Of a DNA stretch of 64,000 bases, positions 1 through 8,692 are shown piece by piece. Origin of the DNA: Rheinheimera aquimaris (GTDB taxonomy: Bacteria; Pseudomonadota; Gammaproteobacteria; Enterobacterales; Alteromonadaceae); the NCBI RefSeq assembly GCF_020531985.1, contig NZ_JAJAVQ010000004.1, positions 434,001 through 498,000 of the forward strand, written 5' to 3'. Positions within the stretch are counted from its first letter, which is position 1, and the number at the start of each line of letters is the position of its first letter. A program made the translations under genes and the position numbers. A model generated the notes under the pieces. The model saw nothing but the letters and a program-made list of their open reading frames with translations, had not been told where the DNA came from and searched no databases.

Positions 1-762
1 CTGTCCGGTACGGGGGCCGAACAACTCTGTACCATTGTTTACCTGCTGATCCTGATTACGGTCATATGCCAGATAATATTGCCGGGCCGCCAGCTGTGGC
101 AGTTGAATATTGCTACCGTCGTTGCGCAAGTCAAACTCGCTGCGGTCTTTACTTAGCTGCACCGGCTCGCCGGATAAGCTGACCAGTAACGGATCCTGCA
201 CAGGTTGCTCGGTGTAGCTGTATCTGGCCCAGCTGAGCTCCATCCTGAAATCCAGCGCGAAGCTGATGCTTTCACCGTTTTTCAGTGTCAGCTCGCCGCT
301 GAAACTGGCTTGCACAGCCTGATAGCCAAATTCCCACTGCTCTGTAGCCAGCCATTGCTGCTCGCTGTTTTGCTGACTTTGACTACTACTAAGCCAAATT
401 GACTGTGTGGTTATTTCTGAGCTAAACGAGAAGCTGTTGAGGTCTTTTGCTGAAAATTCTGCCGTCAGCGGTTTGTCCAGCCAGTCGCCGGTGTGTTTAC
501 TCAGTTGGGCCAGAATACGCTTAACCATGCCGACGGTCTGAAAGGCGTTAAATACCTGTTCATCGTCCTGCGCTTCGGCGATATCTTCTGCCTGACCACT
601 GACAACCTGTTGCGGCTGAACAGCTGCAACGGCTGGCTTGGCTGGTGCATTTGTGCGGGTTGGGTGTTGTTCGTTTTTGCTTAGTAACTGCTGTTTGCGA
701 CTATAAGCAAGGTGTTTCTGTTCGGCAACCGCAAACTGTTGCGAAGCGGATGTAATCTCCAT
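1..762 (-). CDS. Partial CDS: hypothetical protein with EF-hand-like motif near the window edge
   Basis: The ATG at 762 (minus strand) is preceded by GGAG about eight bases upstream. The frame stays open to the window edge, so only the first 254 codons are seen. There is no signal peptide. The N-terminal 70 residues are Gln/Ala-rich and low in complexity; a beta-rich segment follows. Near the edge the motif YDRNQDQQVNNGTELFG resembles the calcium-binding D-x-N-x-D-x-x-NNG-ELFG motif seen in large EF-hand/VCBS-type proteins of marine gammaproteobacteria. It lies in the same direction as the phosphoesterase gene upstream, 110 bases away. The function is unknown and calcium binding is inferred only from the motif. 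Confidence 0.75.
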   Translation of the reverse strand, partial: MEITSASQQFAVAEQKHLAYSRKQQLLSKNEQHPTRTNAPAKPAVAAVQPQQVVSGQAEDIAEAQDDEQVFNAFQTVGMVKRILAQLSKHTGDWLDKPLTAEFSAKDLNSFSFSSEITTQSIWLSSSQSQQNSEQQWLATEQWEFGYQAVQASFSGELTLKNGESISFALDFRMELSWARYSYTEQPVQDPLLVSLSGEPVQLSKDRSEFDLRNDGSNIQLPQLAARQYYLAYDRNQDQQVNNGTELFGPRTGQ

Positions 763-872
763 CGTCTGCTCCACAAGGTTTTTCTGTTAGCTTGTTATCG
801 GAGCTACCGGTTGAAACTTGAGCAGTTTTTTGGCGCTATCTGTTAACTGACTGAACAGACAGGGGAATTAAA

Positions 873-1748
873 TTACTTGCCGGCTGGTAAATTGAACTGG
901 TAAGCATGACGCTTTAATGGCTGTTGTACGCTGGTCTGGTAGGTCTCAACCTGCATCAGGCCGTTGCTTTGCAACGAAAACACCCTGAACATCGCGGTAT
1001 GGTGGCTCTCATCCGGAATTTTTGTCCGCTCCAGTGCCGGTATGTGCAGATAATGCACGGCTCCCAACTGTTTTGAGTGTGTCACTCTGTCCATGTCCAT
1101 ATGCAGGTCGCCGGAAATGACCGCTGCCAGGTTTGGCTGCGCTATGACGTCACTAAATCCCTTATGGCGGATGCCTTTTTCTGCATTCTCCGGATAAACG
1201 CCGGTCTGGGCGCTGTGTACCAAAAGCAAGACAGGCTTGGGTTGCAGTTGTGTTATCTGCTGCATTATCCACGCTATACCACTGTCGTTGAAATCGCGGC
1301 CGTGGTCCGGCGAGGTAAACACCAGTGCAACGTCTTCAAATTCGAGCACATAGCTTGGTGATGTCAGCGTAACGTTGCCTTTATTCCACGTGTTAGCAAA
1401 CTGCATAAAGCGCTCAACTGTGCTGCCATGCTCTTCATTACCCATGATCGGATAAAATGGCATAGTAAGCTGTTGCAGGACAGGCGTTGCGTTTTCGTAC
1501 TGGATAAGGCTGCCTTTGTGCGCGATATCGCCAATACCGGCAACAAAGTCAATTTTTTGCTGCTGTGCCAGTTTGTTGATGTCTGCAACGGCTGCCGCCA
1601 GATTAGGAAACTGCGGCTCGGGTTTAGGCTCGGCATCGCCCAGCACAGCGAAGCGCAATACAGTCTGCGTTGGTGCAGACGTGTCTATATCGCTGGCAAC
1701 GCTGGCGCCGGCAAAGACAAAAAATAAGCAAAGCAAAATGGCTTTCAT
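873..1748 (-). CDS. Secreted calcineurin-like metallophosphoesterase
   Basis: This 291-residue protein has a signal peptide (about residues 1-18, ending ASVAS), so it is probably periplasmic. Motifs of the calcineurin-like phosphoesterase fold appear in order: LGDAE near the start of the mature protein, GIGDIAHKG, MGNEEHG in place of the usual GNHE, LLLVHSA, and SGDLHMD (the GH motif). The dinuclear metal site therefore looks essentially present, though the first motif has GDAE where GDxH is usual. The start has a good ribosome site (AGGAG). It lies 26 bases after the AraC-type gene and is probably the last gene of a GGDEF-araC-phosphoesterase operon. The substrate is not evident; phosphate release from an organic ester fits the phytase gene nearby. 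Confidence 0.85.
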   Translation of the reverse strand: MKAILLCLFFVFAGASVASDIDTSAPTQTVLRFAVLGDAEPKPEPQFPNLAAAVADINKLAQQQKIDFVAGIGDIAHKGSLIQYENATPVLQQLTMPFYPIMGNEEHGSTVERFMQFANTWNKGNVTLTSPSYVLEFEDVALVFTSPDHGRDFNDSGIAWIMQQITQLQPKPVLLLVHSAQTGVYPENAEKGIRHKGFSDVIAQPNLAAVISGDLHMDMDRVTHSKQLGAVHYLHIPALERTKIPDESHHTAMFRVFSLQSNGLMQVETYQTSVQQPLKRHAYQFNLPAGK

Positions 1749-1774
1749 GTTATCTCCTGAAGATCAAAAATGGA

Positions 1775-2806
1775 TTAATGGCTGTTCTGCAGCTCTTTAA
1801 AACTGCTGGGAATTAGGCCGGTCCAGCGTTTAAACGCCCGGCGAAAGTTATGCTCGTCGGAATAGCCAAGCTTGCAGGCTAACTGGCGATTGGAGTAACA
1901 CCCTTGTTGCAGCAGTTGGCGGGCGGCGTCGCGTCGCACGCTATCTAACAGCTGGGCAAAATTGGTTTTGTGTAAGTTAAGCTGGCGCTTTAGCATGCTG
2001 GCAGATACGCCGAGTTGTTGTGCGGCTTGCTCAAGGCTGAGTAAGGCTGGCAGTGCCCGCCGCTGCAGCTGGCAAATATGCTCCAGCAAGCCGCGTTGGC
2101 GCGGCAATATACGATTCAGCTGCCGGCAGGTACGTCTGGCCGCTGCAAATTTAGCCGGATTTGCAGCAGAAAAGGCCTGATGCCAGAGATGATGCTCAAT
2201 CAACAAACTGTCGCAAGGCTGATTAAAACTGACTGCACAGCCCCAGTGCAACTGATAGGGTAACGCCAGCGCCGGTGGCTGATGTTTTAACTGTGCACTG
2301 ATACCATCGCTACTACCAAGCTGAAGTTTAATCAGGCTCAGTAACAGTGAAAGTAAAACAGTCATGGCGGTGCTGTGTTGTTGGCCGTGAGTCAGGCCGG
2401 TGTTGAATTCCAGCACAATACCCTGTTGTCTGCGATACAGCTGAACATAGATGCCGGGAAATAGCTGATGACGGAAATAGAGCAGCTGACGTAACGCTTG
2501 TTTCAGATCGGCGGCGTACAGCAGGCACTGACTTACTGAGATGTAGCGGTTGTGCAGCAACGTGGTGCCAAGCAGGAACGGTAGTTCCGGGCTGTTTAGT
2601 TGCTGTTGGCAGTTTTGCAGCAGCTTAAGCCAGTCGGCATGATGCAACCGGCCATGCGGTTTTTGGATATCCTGCTCAAATATTGAGGTACCGCTAAGTA
2701 ACTTATGCAGCAGGGCACCACGACGCTGAGCTAGGTGTAGTAGATCAGTACAGCCATGTTGCAGCAACAGTATTTTATCCTGATAGCTGAAATGGCGTGG
2801 CAGCAT
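1775..2806 (-). CDS. AraC-family transcriptional regulator (OruR/ArgR-like)
   Basis: This 343-residue regulator has a long N-terminal ligand/dimer domain (about 1-235) of the type found in OruR/ArgR-like AraC proteins. The C-terminal double helix-turn-helix spans about 245-343: SLEQAAQQLGVSASMLKRQL is the first HTH and LACKLGYSDEHNFRRAFKRW the second, with the canonical GYSDEHNFRRAFKRWTG signature. Its ATG shares one base with the TGA of the GGDEF gene (TGATG), so the two are translationally coupled. Its position beside a phytase locus makes it a candidate local regulator, but the effector is unknown. Confidence 0.9.
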   Translation of the reverse strand: MLPRHFSYQDKILLLQHGCTDLLHLAQRRGALLHKLLSGTSIFEQDIQKPHGRLHHADWLKLLQNCQQQLNSPELPFLLGTTLLHNRYISVSQCLLYAADLKQALRQLLYFRHQLFPGIYVQLYRRQQGIVLEFNTGLTHGQQHSTAMTVLLSLLLSLIKLQLGSSDGISAQLKHQPPALALPYQLHWGCAVSFNQPCDSLLIEHHLWHQAFSAANPAKFAAARRTCRQLNRILPRQRGLLEHICQLQRRALPALLSLEQAAQQLGVSASMLKRQLNLHKTNFAQLLDSVRRDAARQLLQQGCYSNRQLACKLGYSDEHNFRRAFKRWTGLIPSSFKELQNSH

Positions 2807-3705
2807 CAGGCGTTCTGCACTGTCAGGGGGGCATGCTGGCGGCGCGCAGTGGTTACGGCATTTAATGCTGCCTGTAACGCAGCTGCCGCACTGCTCTGAC
2901 TTACACTACTGCATACCAGCGTCAGCTGTGGCTGGTTGTCGTCTTTACAAAGCATACTCAGATGCTGTTGTAAGTGCTGTCGCATAATCTGTGCTTGTAC
3001 ATCACTGGTATCTGGCAATACAGCGACAAAACGGTCGCCGCTGTAGCGGCAAATCACATCACTGTGGCGCAGCTGACTGGATAACAACTCACTCAACTGA
3101 CCCAGATAATTATCGCCGGCGGCAATACCGCAGCGGCGGTTAAAGCCGGCAAAATCATCAATGTCTAACAGCAACAGGCTGAGCGGCTTGTGCTGGCTGC
3201 GGTGTAACGCTATTTCACGGCCCAGCACAGCATGCAGATAGTCGGCACCGTACAGTTGGGTCAGGGGGTCGATTAAATGGTGGTCGCGCAGAAACAACTC
3301 TCTACCCCGTAATTGCCGGTCAATCGAGCGCTGCTCACGGTGCCAGCCGACCAGGCCGTATGTCAGCAACAGCATGCCAACCGGCGCAGGCAAGGATTCC
3401 AGCCAGCTCATCAGGCGCAGCGTATCCGGGTAACGGATGAACTCGTCCAGCAGGTCGAGAAAGTAAGAATACATTAATAGCAAGCTGCCGTAGTACAGCC
3501 ATTCAGTGACCGGGCCCGCCGGGCGGCTGCTGATAATCAGCCCAAGCCACAGGCAGGCCACCAACAAGGTAGTGCCTTCACCTAAGATATCAAGCGTATC
3601 AAACAGTTGTACCGGTTTTAAACTGCCGAATGACACGGCCATCAGCAACGCGCTAAGTAGCAGTAAAACGCTGAAAACTAACTTATACCGGTGTAATCGC
3701 CACAT
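2806..3705 (-). CDS. Membrane protein with degenerate GGDEF domain (intact I-site)
   Basis: This 299-residue protein has about four N-terminal membrane segments (roughly 8-28, 45-60, 70-90, 105-120) and a C-terminal GGDEF domain (about 140-285). The domain start DPLTQLYG and the metal-site motif LLDIDDF are present. The signature loop, however, reads SGDRF instead of GGDEF, with Ser for the first Gly and Arg for the Glu, so cyclase activity is doubtful. The allosteric I-site RxxD is kept: RHSD sits exactly five residues before SGDRF. This suggests a c-di-GMP receptor rather than an enzyme. It is the first gene of an operon with the AraC regulator and the phosphoesterase, and a Pho box with a properly spaced -10 lies just upstream. 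Confidence 0.85.
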   Translation of the reverse strand: MWRLHRYKLVFSVLLLLSALLMAVSFGSLKPVQLFDTLDILGEGTTLLVACLWLGLIISSRPAGPVTEWLYYGSLLLMYSYFLDLLDEFIRYPDTLRLMSWLESLPAPVGMLLLTYGLVGWHREQRSIDRQLRGRELFLRDHHLIDPLTQLYGADYLHAVLGREIALHRSQHKPLSLLLLDIDDFAGFNRRCGIAAGDNYLGQLSELLSSQLRHSDVICRYSGDRFVAVLPDTSDVQAQIMRQHLQQHLSMLCKDDNQPQLTLVCSSVSQSSAAAALQAALNAVTTARRQHAPLTVQNA

Positions 3706-3732
3706 GAAACTGACCGCAGGAACAAAAACGCC

Positions 3733-3766
3733 ATTGTCGGTAAGCAGTATGACAGTCAGATGACAA
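3733..3766 (-). promoter_or_regulatory. Pho box and -10 element, divergent phytase locus promoter
   Basis: On the plus strand ATGACAG (3749-3755) and ATGACAA (3760-3766) are separated by TCAG. Read on the minus strand this is TTGTCAT, 4 bases, CTGTCAT: two heptamers of the PhoB consensus CTGTCAT at the 11-base repeat, with one mismatch in fourteen. A possible -10 (GACAAT, 3738-3733) follows ten bases after the box, the spacing known for PhoB-dependent promoters in E. coli. This places the GGDEF-araC-phosphoesterase operon under phosphate-starvation control. PhoB itself is not in the window. Confidence 0.65.
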
Positions 3767-3847
3767 GATCAGGGCTGCTACGCCTGGGGATGCGCTTTGC
3801 TGACCCGGGTCAGTAGCGTGCAGTGAGCTGTGTTAACAAACGGCATT

Positions 3848-3886
3848 TTGTCATACAGCTTGTGCAAACTTTAGCCCCATCATTAT
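3848..3886 (+). promoter_or_regulatory. Possible weaker Pho half-site and promoter for the receptor-phytase operon
   Basis: TTGTCAT (3848-3854) matches six of seven bases of a PhoB heptamer in plus orientation, but the next repeat (CTTGTGC, 3859-3865) is poor. CATTAT at 3881-3886 could serve as a -10. The element lies 26-64 bases before the receptor gene. This is a weak prediction; the receptor operon could equally depend on the stronger divergent box. Confidence 0.3.
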
Positions 3887-3911
3887 TACCTGCAAACTGA
3901 GAGCTGTTTAT

Positions 3912-6695
3912 ATGATGTCAAATGTCTGCCATACCCAACGCCGGTTGATAAAACAAAAGCCAAGCCTGCTGGCTTGCGCAGTGATGTTAGCTTGTGGTGC
4001 TTCTTCAGTACCGGCATTGGCCGATGCTGATGTACAGGGCCGTATTACCGATAACCGCAGTAATCTGCTGACCGGGGCTGAAGTGAGTATTCCGGAGCTT
4101 AAGCTGCGCCGCACTACCTCTGCCGATGGCCGTTTTCAGTTTAATCAGCTGCCTTCAGGCACTTATACCTTACTGGTGAATTATCTTGGCGCTATGCCGG
4201 AAACACGGGTGCTGACTGTGGCAGATACTACACAGCAGCTGGGTGATATTAAGCTATTGTCAGCCAGCGACAGTGTGGAACATATAGAAGTTGTTGGTCA
4301 GTCGGGGGCGGTCAGTAAGGCGCTGAACCGTCAGCGTAACGCTGGCGGCATTGTCACCGTTGCCAGTACTGACGAGATGGGACAGTTTCCGGACAGCAAC
4401 GTCAGCGAAGCACTGCAGCGACTTGCCGGTTTATCGGTAGAGCGGGATCAGGGCGAAGGCCGCTTTGTCAGAGTGCGTGGTTTAGCGCCGGATTATAACG
4501 CGGTGACCTATAACGGTACCCAACTGGCAGCACCGGAAGCAGGCCGGCGGGCGGTAGCGCTGGATGTCATCCCATCTGATCTGCTGGAGTCGGTGGAAGT
4601 CAGTAAAACCTTAACGCCTGATATGGCCGCCGGTTCGCTTGGTGGTACTGTCGAAATTAAGAGCTTATCTGCCTTTGATCGCAGCGATGATTTCTACTCG
4701 GTTACCGCAGAAGCGGGTTATAACGAGCAGCAAAGCAAAACCAGCCCTAAACTCTCTGGTGTCTTCAGCAAAATACTGGATGCCGGCGGCGAGACCGACA
4801 GCCTGGGGGTTGCCATTGCAGCAAGTTATGCTGAACGTAAGTTTGGCTCAGAAAACGTAGAAACGGGCGGCAGTTGGGACTTTGACGACGGCCTGGAAGA
4901 GTTTGAACTGCGGGACTACAGCATTACCCGTGAACGGTTAGGATTGGCGCTTAATATGGATTACCGGCCGGGCAGCCACAACGAATATTATCTGCGCTCT
5001 TTGTATAGCCGTTTTAGTGACAACGAACAGCGCCAGGCTTTGGTGGCGGAGCTGTCTGAGCCGCAATTTGCCGGCGCTAGCGGTGAAGCAGCACTTATCC
5101 GCTCATTAAAGCAGCGTGAAGAAACACAAAGTATCAGCGCCATTGTGCTGGGTACTAAACAAACCCATGGTAACTGGCACTGGCAGTTAGAGGCAGGCGC
5201 CAGCAAAGCCGATGAAGACACACCTTTTAACATCGCGTCTGCCGATTTCGAGCAGGAGTTTGATGACGGTGTTGGCTTTACCGGTGAACAGATTATCCGT
5301 CTTAATGCTCCGGCTGAAGCTTATCTGACAGAGGGATATGCGCTAAAAGAAGTCGAGATGGGCGATACCTATACCAAGGAAACCGAGCGCAATATCAAGT
5401 TTGATCTGAGCCGTGAAATTATTCAATCCAGCGGTAGCATGACGCTTAAAGCCGGCGCCAAATTCAGCCAGCGGGAAAAAGAAGCTGCCGAAGATGTCTG
5501 GCTATTTGAAGATTTTGAGGATGCGGGCATCAGCGCCCTGAGTATGAGTGACTACAGTAATACAACGGTTGATTATGGCCTGGGTACTATGGGCGGCGCT
5601 ATAGACAGCGGCAGTATTTACCGCTTGGTAAGCACACTTAGCCGTGAAGATTATGTTGATGAAGTAGAATCACGTATTAATGATTATCAGGTAGATGAAG
5701 ACATCAGTGCAGGTTATCTGATGGCGCAGTGGGAGCGTGATAACTGGCAACTGATTAGTGGCGTGCGTTACGAGCACGAGCAACGTGATGCTGCTGGAAC
5801 ACGTTATGATGATATCAACGAAGTCTTCAGCGAAAACCGGCAAAAAAGTAGTAAAGGCTACTGGCTGCCAGCAGTAGTTGGCCGTTACGACTTATCTGAA
5901 AATAGTATCGTGCGTGCCGCTTTTAGTACAGGTCTCGTGCGGCCCAACTTCGAACAGCTTGCCCCGGCGTTTATCCTGGAAGAGGACGATGATGAGCTCG
6001 AAGCCAGTTTCGGTAACCCGGCATTGAAGGCACTGACAACCAACAACGTTGATTTGGGTATTGAACATTACGCTGACAAATTAGGTGTGTTGTCTGCGAT
6101 GCTGTTTTACAAGCAGATTGATAACTTCATTTATGAGGCGGATTTAGCCGGACGAGGCGACTATGCAGACTTTGCTAAAGCAGAAACCTATGTCAATGGT
6201 GGTAAGGCCGATTTATATGGCCTTGAGCTTAACGCCATACATAAAGTATCCGGTTTTGGAAACTGGCTGGATAACCTGCTGTTATCCGCCAACCTGACGC
6301 TGACAGATTCTGCGGCAGATATTGAATGGTTCGACGACGGCAGTATATTTAGCCGCGAAGTCGCACTGCCCAGTCAGTCAGATAAGACCGCTAACCTGAG
6401 CCTGGGCTATGAGACTGACACCATCAGCCTGCGCCTGGCAGCCAATTATAAATCTAAGTACTTAGCCGAAGTCGGTGATGTGACAGATGCCGCTTACGAT
6501 GTGTATTCCGATGACCATCTGCAGCTCGATTTTACCGCTAAATGGACATTCCAGCGTGGTATGCAGTTGTATTTCAACGTGGTGAATTTAAACGATGAGC
6601 CGTATTACGCCTATACCGGCAGTAAAGCTTACAACTTCCAGTATGAACAGTACGGCCGCACTTTTGTGCTGGGTGTACAGATCACTAACTGGTAA
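3912..6695 (+). CDS. TonB-dependent outer-membrane receptor, phytase-linked
   Basis: This 927-residue protein has a signal peptide (cleavage after ALA at about 37). A carboxypeptidase-regulatory-like beta-sandwich follows (about 40-115), then a TonB-box-like segment (HIEVVGQ), a plug domain (about 140-250, with SEALQRLAGLSVERDQGEG and VRGLAPDYNAVTYNG) and a C-terminal beta-barrel ending in an aromatic residue. This is the architecture of TonB-dependent receptors for complex organic substrates. A Met-Met start makes 3912 or 3915 equally possible. The phytase gene begins 13 bases downstream, so the two form an operon. The likely cargo is phytate or a breakdown product, which is an inference from linkage and not from the barrel sequence. 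Confidence 0.93.
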   Translation: MMSNVCHTQRRLIKQKPSLLACAVMLACGASSVPALADADVQGRITDNRSNLLTGAEVSIPELKLRRTTSADGRFQFNQLPSGTYTLLVNYLGAMPETRVLTVADTTQQLGDIKLLSASDSVEHIEVVGQSGAVSKALNRQRNAGGIVTVASTDEMGQFPDSNVSEALQRLAGLSVERDQGEGRFVRVRGLAPDYNAVTYNGTQLAAPEAGRRAVALDVIPSDLLESVEVSKTLTPDMAAGSLGGTVEIKSLSAFDRSDDFYSVTAEAGYNEQQSKTSPKLSGVFSKILDAGGETDSLGVAIAASYAERKFGSENVETGGSWDFDDGLEEFELRDYSITRERLGLALNMDYRPGSHNEYYLRSLYSRFSDNEQRQALVAELSEPQFAGASGEAALIRSLKQREETQSISAIVLGTKQTHGNWHWQLEAGASKADEDTPFNIASADFEQEFDDGVGFTGEQIIRLNAPAEAYLTEGYALKEVEMGDTYTKETERNIKFDLSREIIQSSGSMTLKAGAKFSQREKEAAEDVWLFEDFEDAGISALSMSDYSNTTVDYGLGTMGGAIDSGSIYRLVSTLSREDYVDEVESRINDYQVDEDISAGYLMAQWERDNWQLISGVRYEHEQRDAAGTRYDDINEVFSENRQKSSKGYWLPAVVGRYDLSENSIVRAAFSTGLVRPNFEQLAPAFILEEDDDELEASFGNPALKALTTNNVDLGIEHYADKLGVLSAMLFYKQIDNFIYEADLAGRGDYADFAKAETYVNGGKADLYGLELNAIHKVSGFGNWLDNLLLSANLTLTDSAADIEWFDDGSIFSREVALPSQSDKTANLSLGYETDTISLRLAANYKSKYLAEVGDVTDAAYDVYSDDHLQLDFTAKWTFQRGMQLYFNVVNLNDEPYYAYTGSKAYNFQYEQYGRTFVLGVQITNW

Positions 6696-6708
6696 TAAAG
6701 GGTAGGTT

Positions 6709-8631
6709 ATGTCTTTGAATATTAAGTTTAGCTTGGCTGGTGTATCGCTAGTGCTGGCGGCTGCATTAAGCGCCTGCCAAAGCAGTAACCAAGCTACAGA
6801 CAGAAACGATGACAACAGCGTGACAGCACTGGCAGTGAGCGCCAGTCACTATCTGAACGTGACGCTGGCTGATGAGCAATATCAGCTGATGACAGATGCA
6901 TCGCAATTACGTGTGCAAAAAGCGGATAAACTGATTGCCCGGCAAAGTGGTAAATTCAGCCGCGTAGCTATACAGGCATTGGGGCCTGATGATGCGCTGC
7001 TGGCAGCCATTGAGTCAGACAGCAACAGCCTGATGCTGTGGCACCTGATGCCATCGTCTGCCCAGCCGCTGGTGTTGTTACAACGGCAAGTTGTGCACAG
7101 CCGGGTGGTAGAGGACATTTGCTTTTATCACAGCAGCGAAAATCAGCAACTGAGCCTGTTTTTGCTTGGTGGGCGCGGCGGTGCAGATCAGTTGCTGTTA
7201 CAGCAGCAACAGCAATGGTTAGCTCAACCTATCGTCATTCGTGAGCTGAACGTACCTTACGACAGCACAGCCTGCGCGGTTGACCATCACTCGGGCAGTT
7301 TGTATATCGCTGAAGCAGACCGGGCTATCTGGCGCTATCAGGCAGAACCTGAAGCCGATGAAGGCCGCAGTCTGGTGCAGGTTAATCAGCCTTTTGGTCA
7401 GTTGCAGGGTGAAGTAAAAGCGCTGGCGGTATTACCGGATTCAAATGTGCTGGCACTGGAAGAAGAGCCTGCCCGGCTGCTGCATCTGAGCAAAGAAGGC
7501 AAAGTACTGAGCAGTACGGTACTGGGTGCACTTGAAGAAGCCGGTAATTTATCGGTAAGCCAGCAACAGACAACATTACAGGCTTATGTCAGCAGTGAAA
7601 CTGGGGCTGCAGTGCAGCAGGTGCCGTTTACGCTGGATACTGCGTTGTTGCAGCACAGCAAGCCTGCCATGGCGCAGGTTCAGCCTACTGTGCAAACTGA
7701 AGCGGCAAGTCAGCGAGGGGATGTGATTGATGACCCGGCGGTGTGGCATCATCCTGCCGTGGCGTCGCAAAGTCTTATTCTGGCAACAGACAAACGCGCC
7801 GGGCTCGATGTCTACACTATGCAGGGTAAGCGGGTACAGCAATTAGCCGTTGGCCGCCTGAATAATGTGGATGTCCGTTATGGTCTGAGCTGGCGCGGTA
7901 AGTCACATGATATCGCAGCCGCCAGCTCGCGTGATGATAATAGCCTGCAATTGTTTGCTATAGACGCCTCGGGCAAACTACATGATGCGGGCAAGGTAAA
8001 CACCGGTCTGACAGATATTTATGGCTTGTGCATGTATCAGAACACAACAGATAAAAAGGTGTTTGTGTTTGTAAATGATAAGTCCGGTGTTATCGAGCAG
8101 TATCAGATAGACGCCAACGGTGCAGACTGGCAGGGCCGCCTGGTGCGTTCGCTTAAAGTGCCAACTCAACCGGAAGGGTGCGTCGCCGATGATATCAGTG
8201 CAGAATTGTTTGTCGGTGAAGAGGATGCCGGTATCTGGCGTTTTGCCGCGAATGCGGCAGCTGGCAGCGAGGGTGAGAAGATCATTCTGGTTGATGGCGA
8301 GCGTTTAGTTGACGATGTTGAAGGGCTGGCACTGGCACAGAGTGGTGACAAGCGCTACCTGGTGGTATCAAGTCAGGGCAATGACAGCTACGTTTTGTAT
8401 GATGCAGCAGCACCTTATTCCGAGCAACTGCGCTTTCGTATAACCACTAACCCGGTACTGGGTATAGATGGTACATCAGAAACTGACGGGCTGGAGGTGA
8501 CAACCCGCTCACTGGGGCCGGGGTTTGAACAGGGCGCCTTGATTGTACAGGATGGCCGTAACCGCATGCCGGAGCAAGGCCAGAACCTGAAGTTGGTGCC
8601 CTGGCAGTATATTCTTCAGCAGTTACGTTGA
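6709..8631 (+). CDS. Beta-propeller phytase lipoprotein with two propeller-like halves
   Basis: This 640-residue lipoprotein has the lipobox LSAC with Cys23. The C-terminal half (about 330-640) is a clear beta-propeller phytase, which hydrolyses phytate with calcium. Its motifs are DDPAVWHHP (341-349), IYGLCMYQN, QPEGCVADD, LFVGEEDAGIWRF, VEGLAL, VSSQGNDSYVLYD, GTSETDGLEV and GALIVQDGRN with QNLKLVPW at the end. The N-terminal half (about 30-325) looks like a second, divergent propeller (VVEDICFY, LYIAEADRAIWRY, VKALAVLP) lacking most catalytic acidic motifs. Double-domain phytases of this kind are known. It follows the TonB-dependent receptor by 13 bases with a GGTAGG ribosome site. It is probably anchored to the outer membrane and supplies phosphate. 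Confidence 0.93.
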   Translation: MSLNIKFSLAGVSLVLAAALSACQSSNQATDRNDDNSVTALAVSASHYLNVTLADEQYQLMTDASQLRVQKADKLIARQSGKFSRVAIQALGPDDALLAAIESDSNSLMLWHLMPSSAQPLVLLQRQVVHSRVVEDICFYHSSENQQLSLFLLGGRGGADQLLLQQQQQWLAQPIVIRELNVPYDSTACAVDHHSGSLYIAEADRAIWRYQAEPEADEGRSLVQVNQPFGQLQGEVKALAVLPDSNVLALEEEPARLLHLSKEGKVLSSTVLGALEEAGNLSVSQQQTTLQAYVSSETGAAVQQVPFTLDTALLQHSKPAMAQVQPTVQTEAASQRGDVIDDPAVWHHPAVASQSLILATDKRAGLDVYTMQGKRVQQLAVGRLNNVDVRYGLSWRGKSHDIAAASSRDDNSLQLFAIDASGKLHDAGKVNTGLTDIYGLCMYQNTTDKKVFVFVNDKSGVIEQYQIDANGADWQGRLVRSLKVPTQPEGCVADDISAELFVGEEDAGIWRFAANAAAGSEGEKIILVDGERLVDDVEGLALAQSGDKRYLVVSSQGNDSYVLYDAAAPYSEQLRFRITTNPVLGIDGTSETDGLEVTTRSLGPGFEQGALIVQDGRNRMPEQGQNLKLVPWQYILQQLR

Positions 8632-8653
8632 TTTGATTACTAATGCCAGAAAC

Positions 8654-8684
8654 AAACAGGCCGCAATCACATGCGGCCTGTTTT
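8654..8684. terminator. Bidirectional intrinsic terminator (phytase / CheY-like gene)
   Basis: A perfect 12-bp stem, 8654-8665 paired with 8672-8683, encloses a six-base loop. It is A-rich on the 5' side and T-rich on the 3' side, and sits between the convergent phytase and CheY-like genes. Confidence 0.9.
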
Positions 8685-8692
8685 AGTATCTG

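Noticed and set aside
835..860. Hairpin after the metallophosphoesterase gene as terminator
   Set aside because: Only a six-base stem with a nine-base loop and no T-run on the minus strand.
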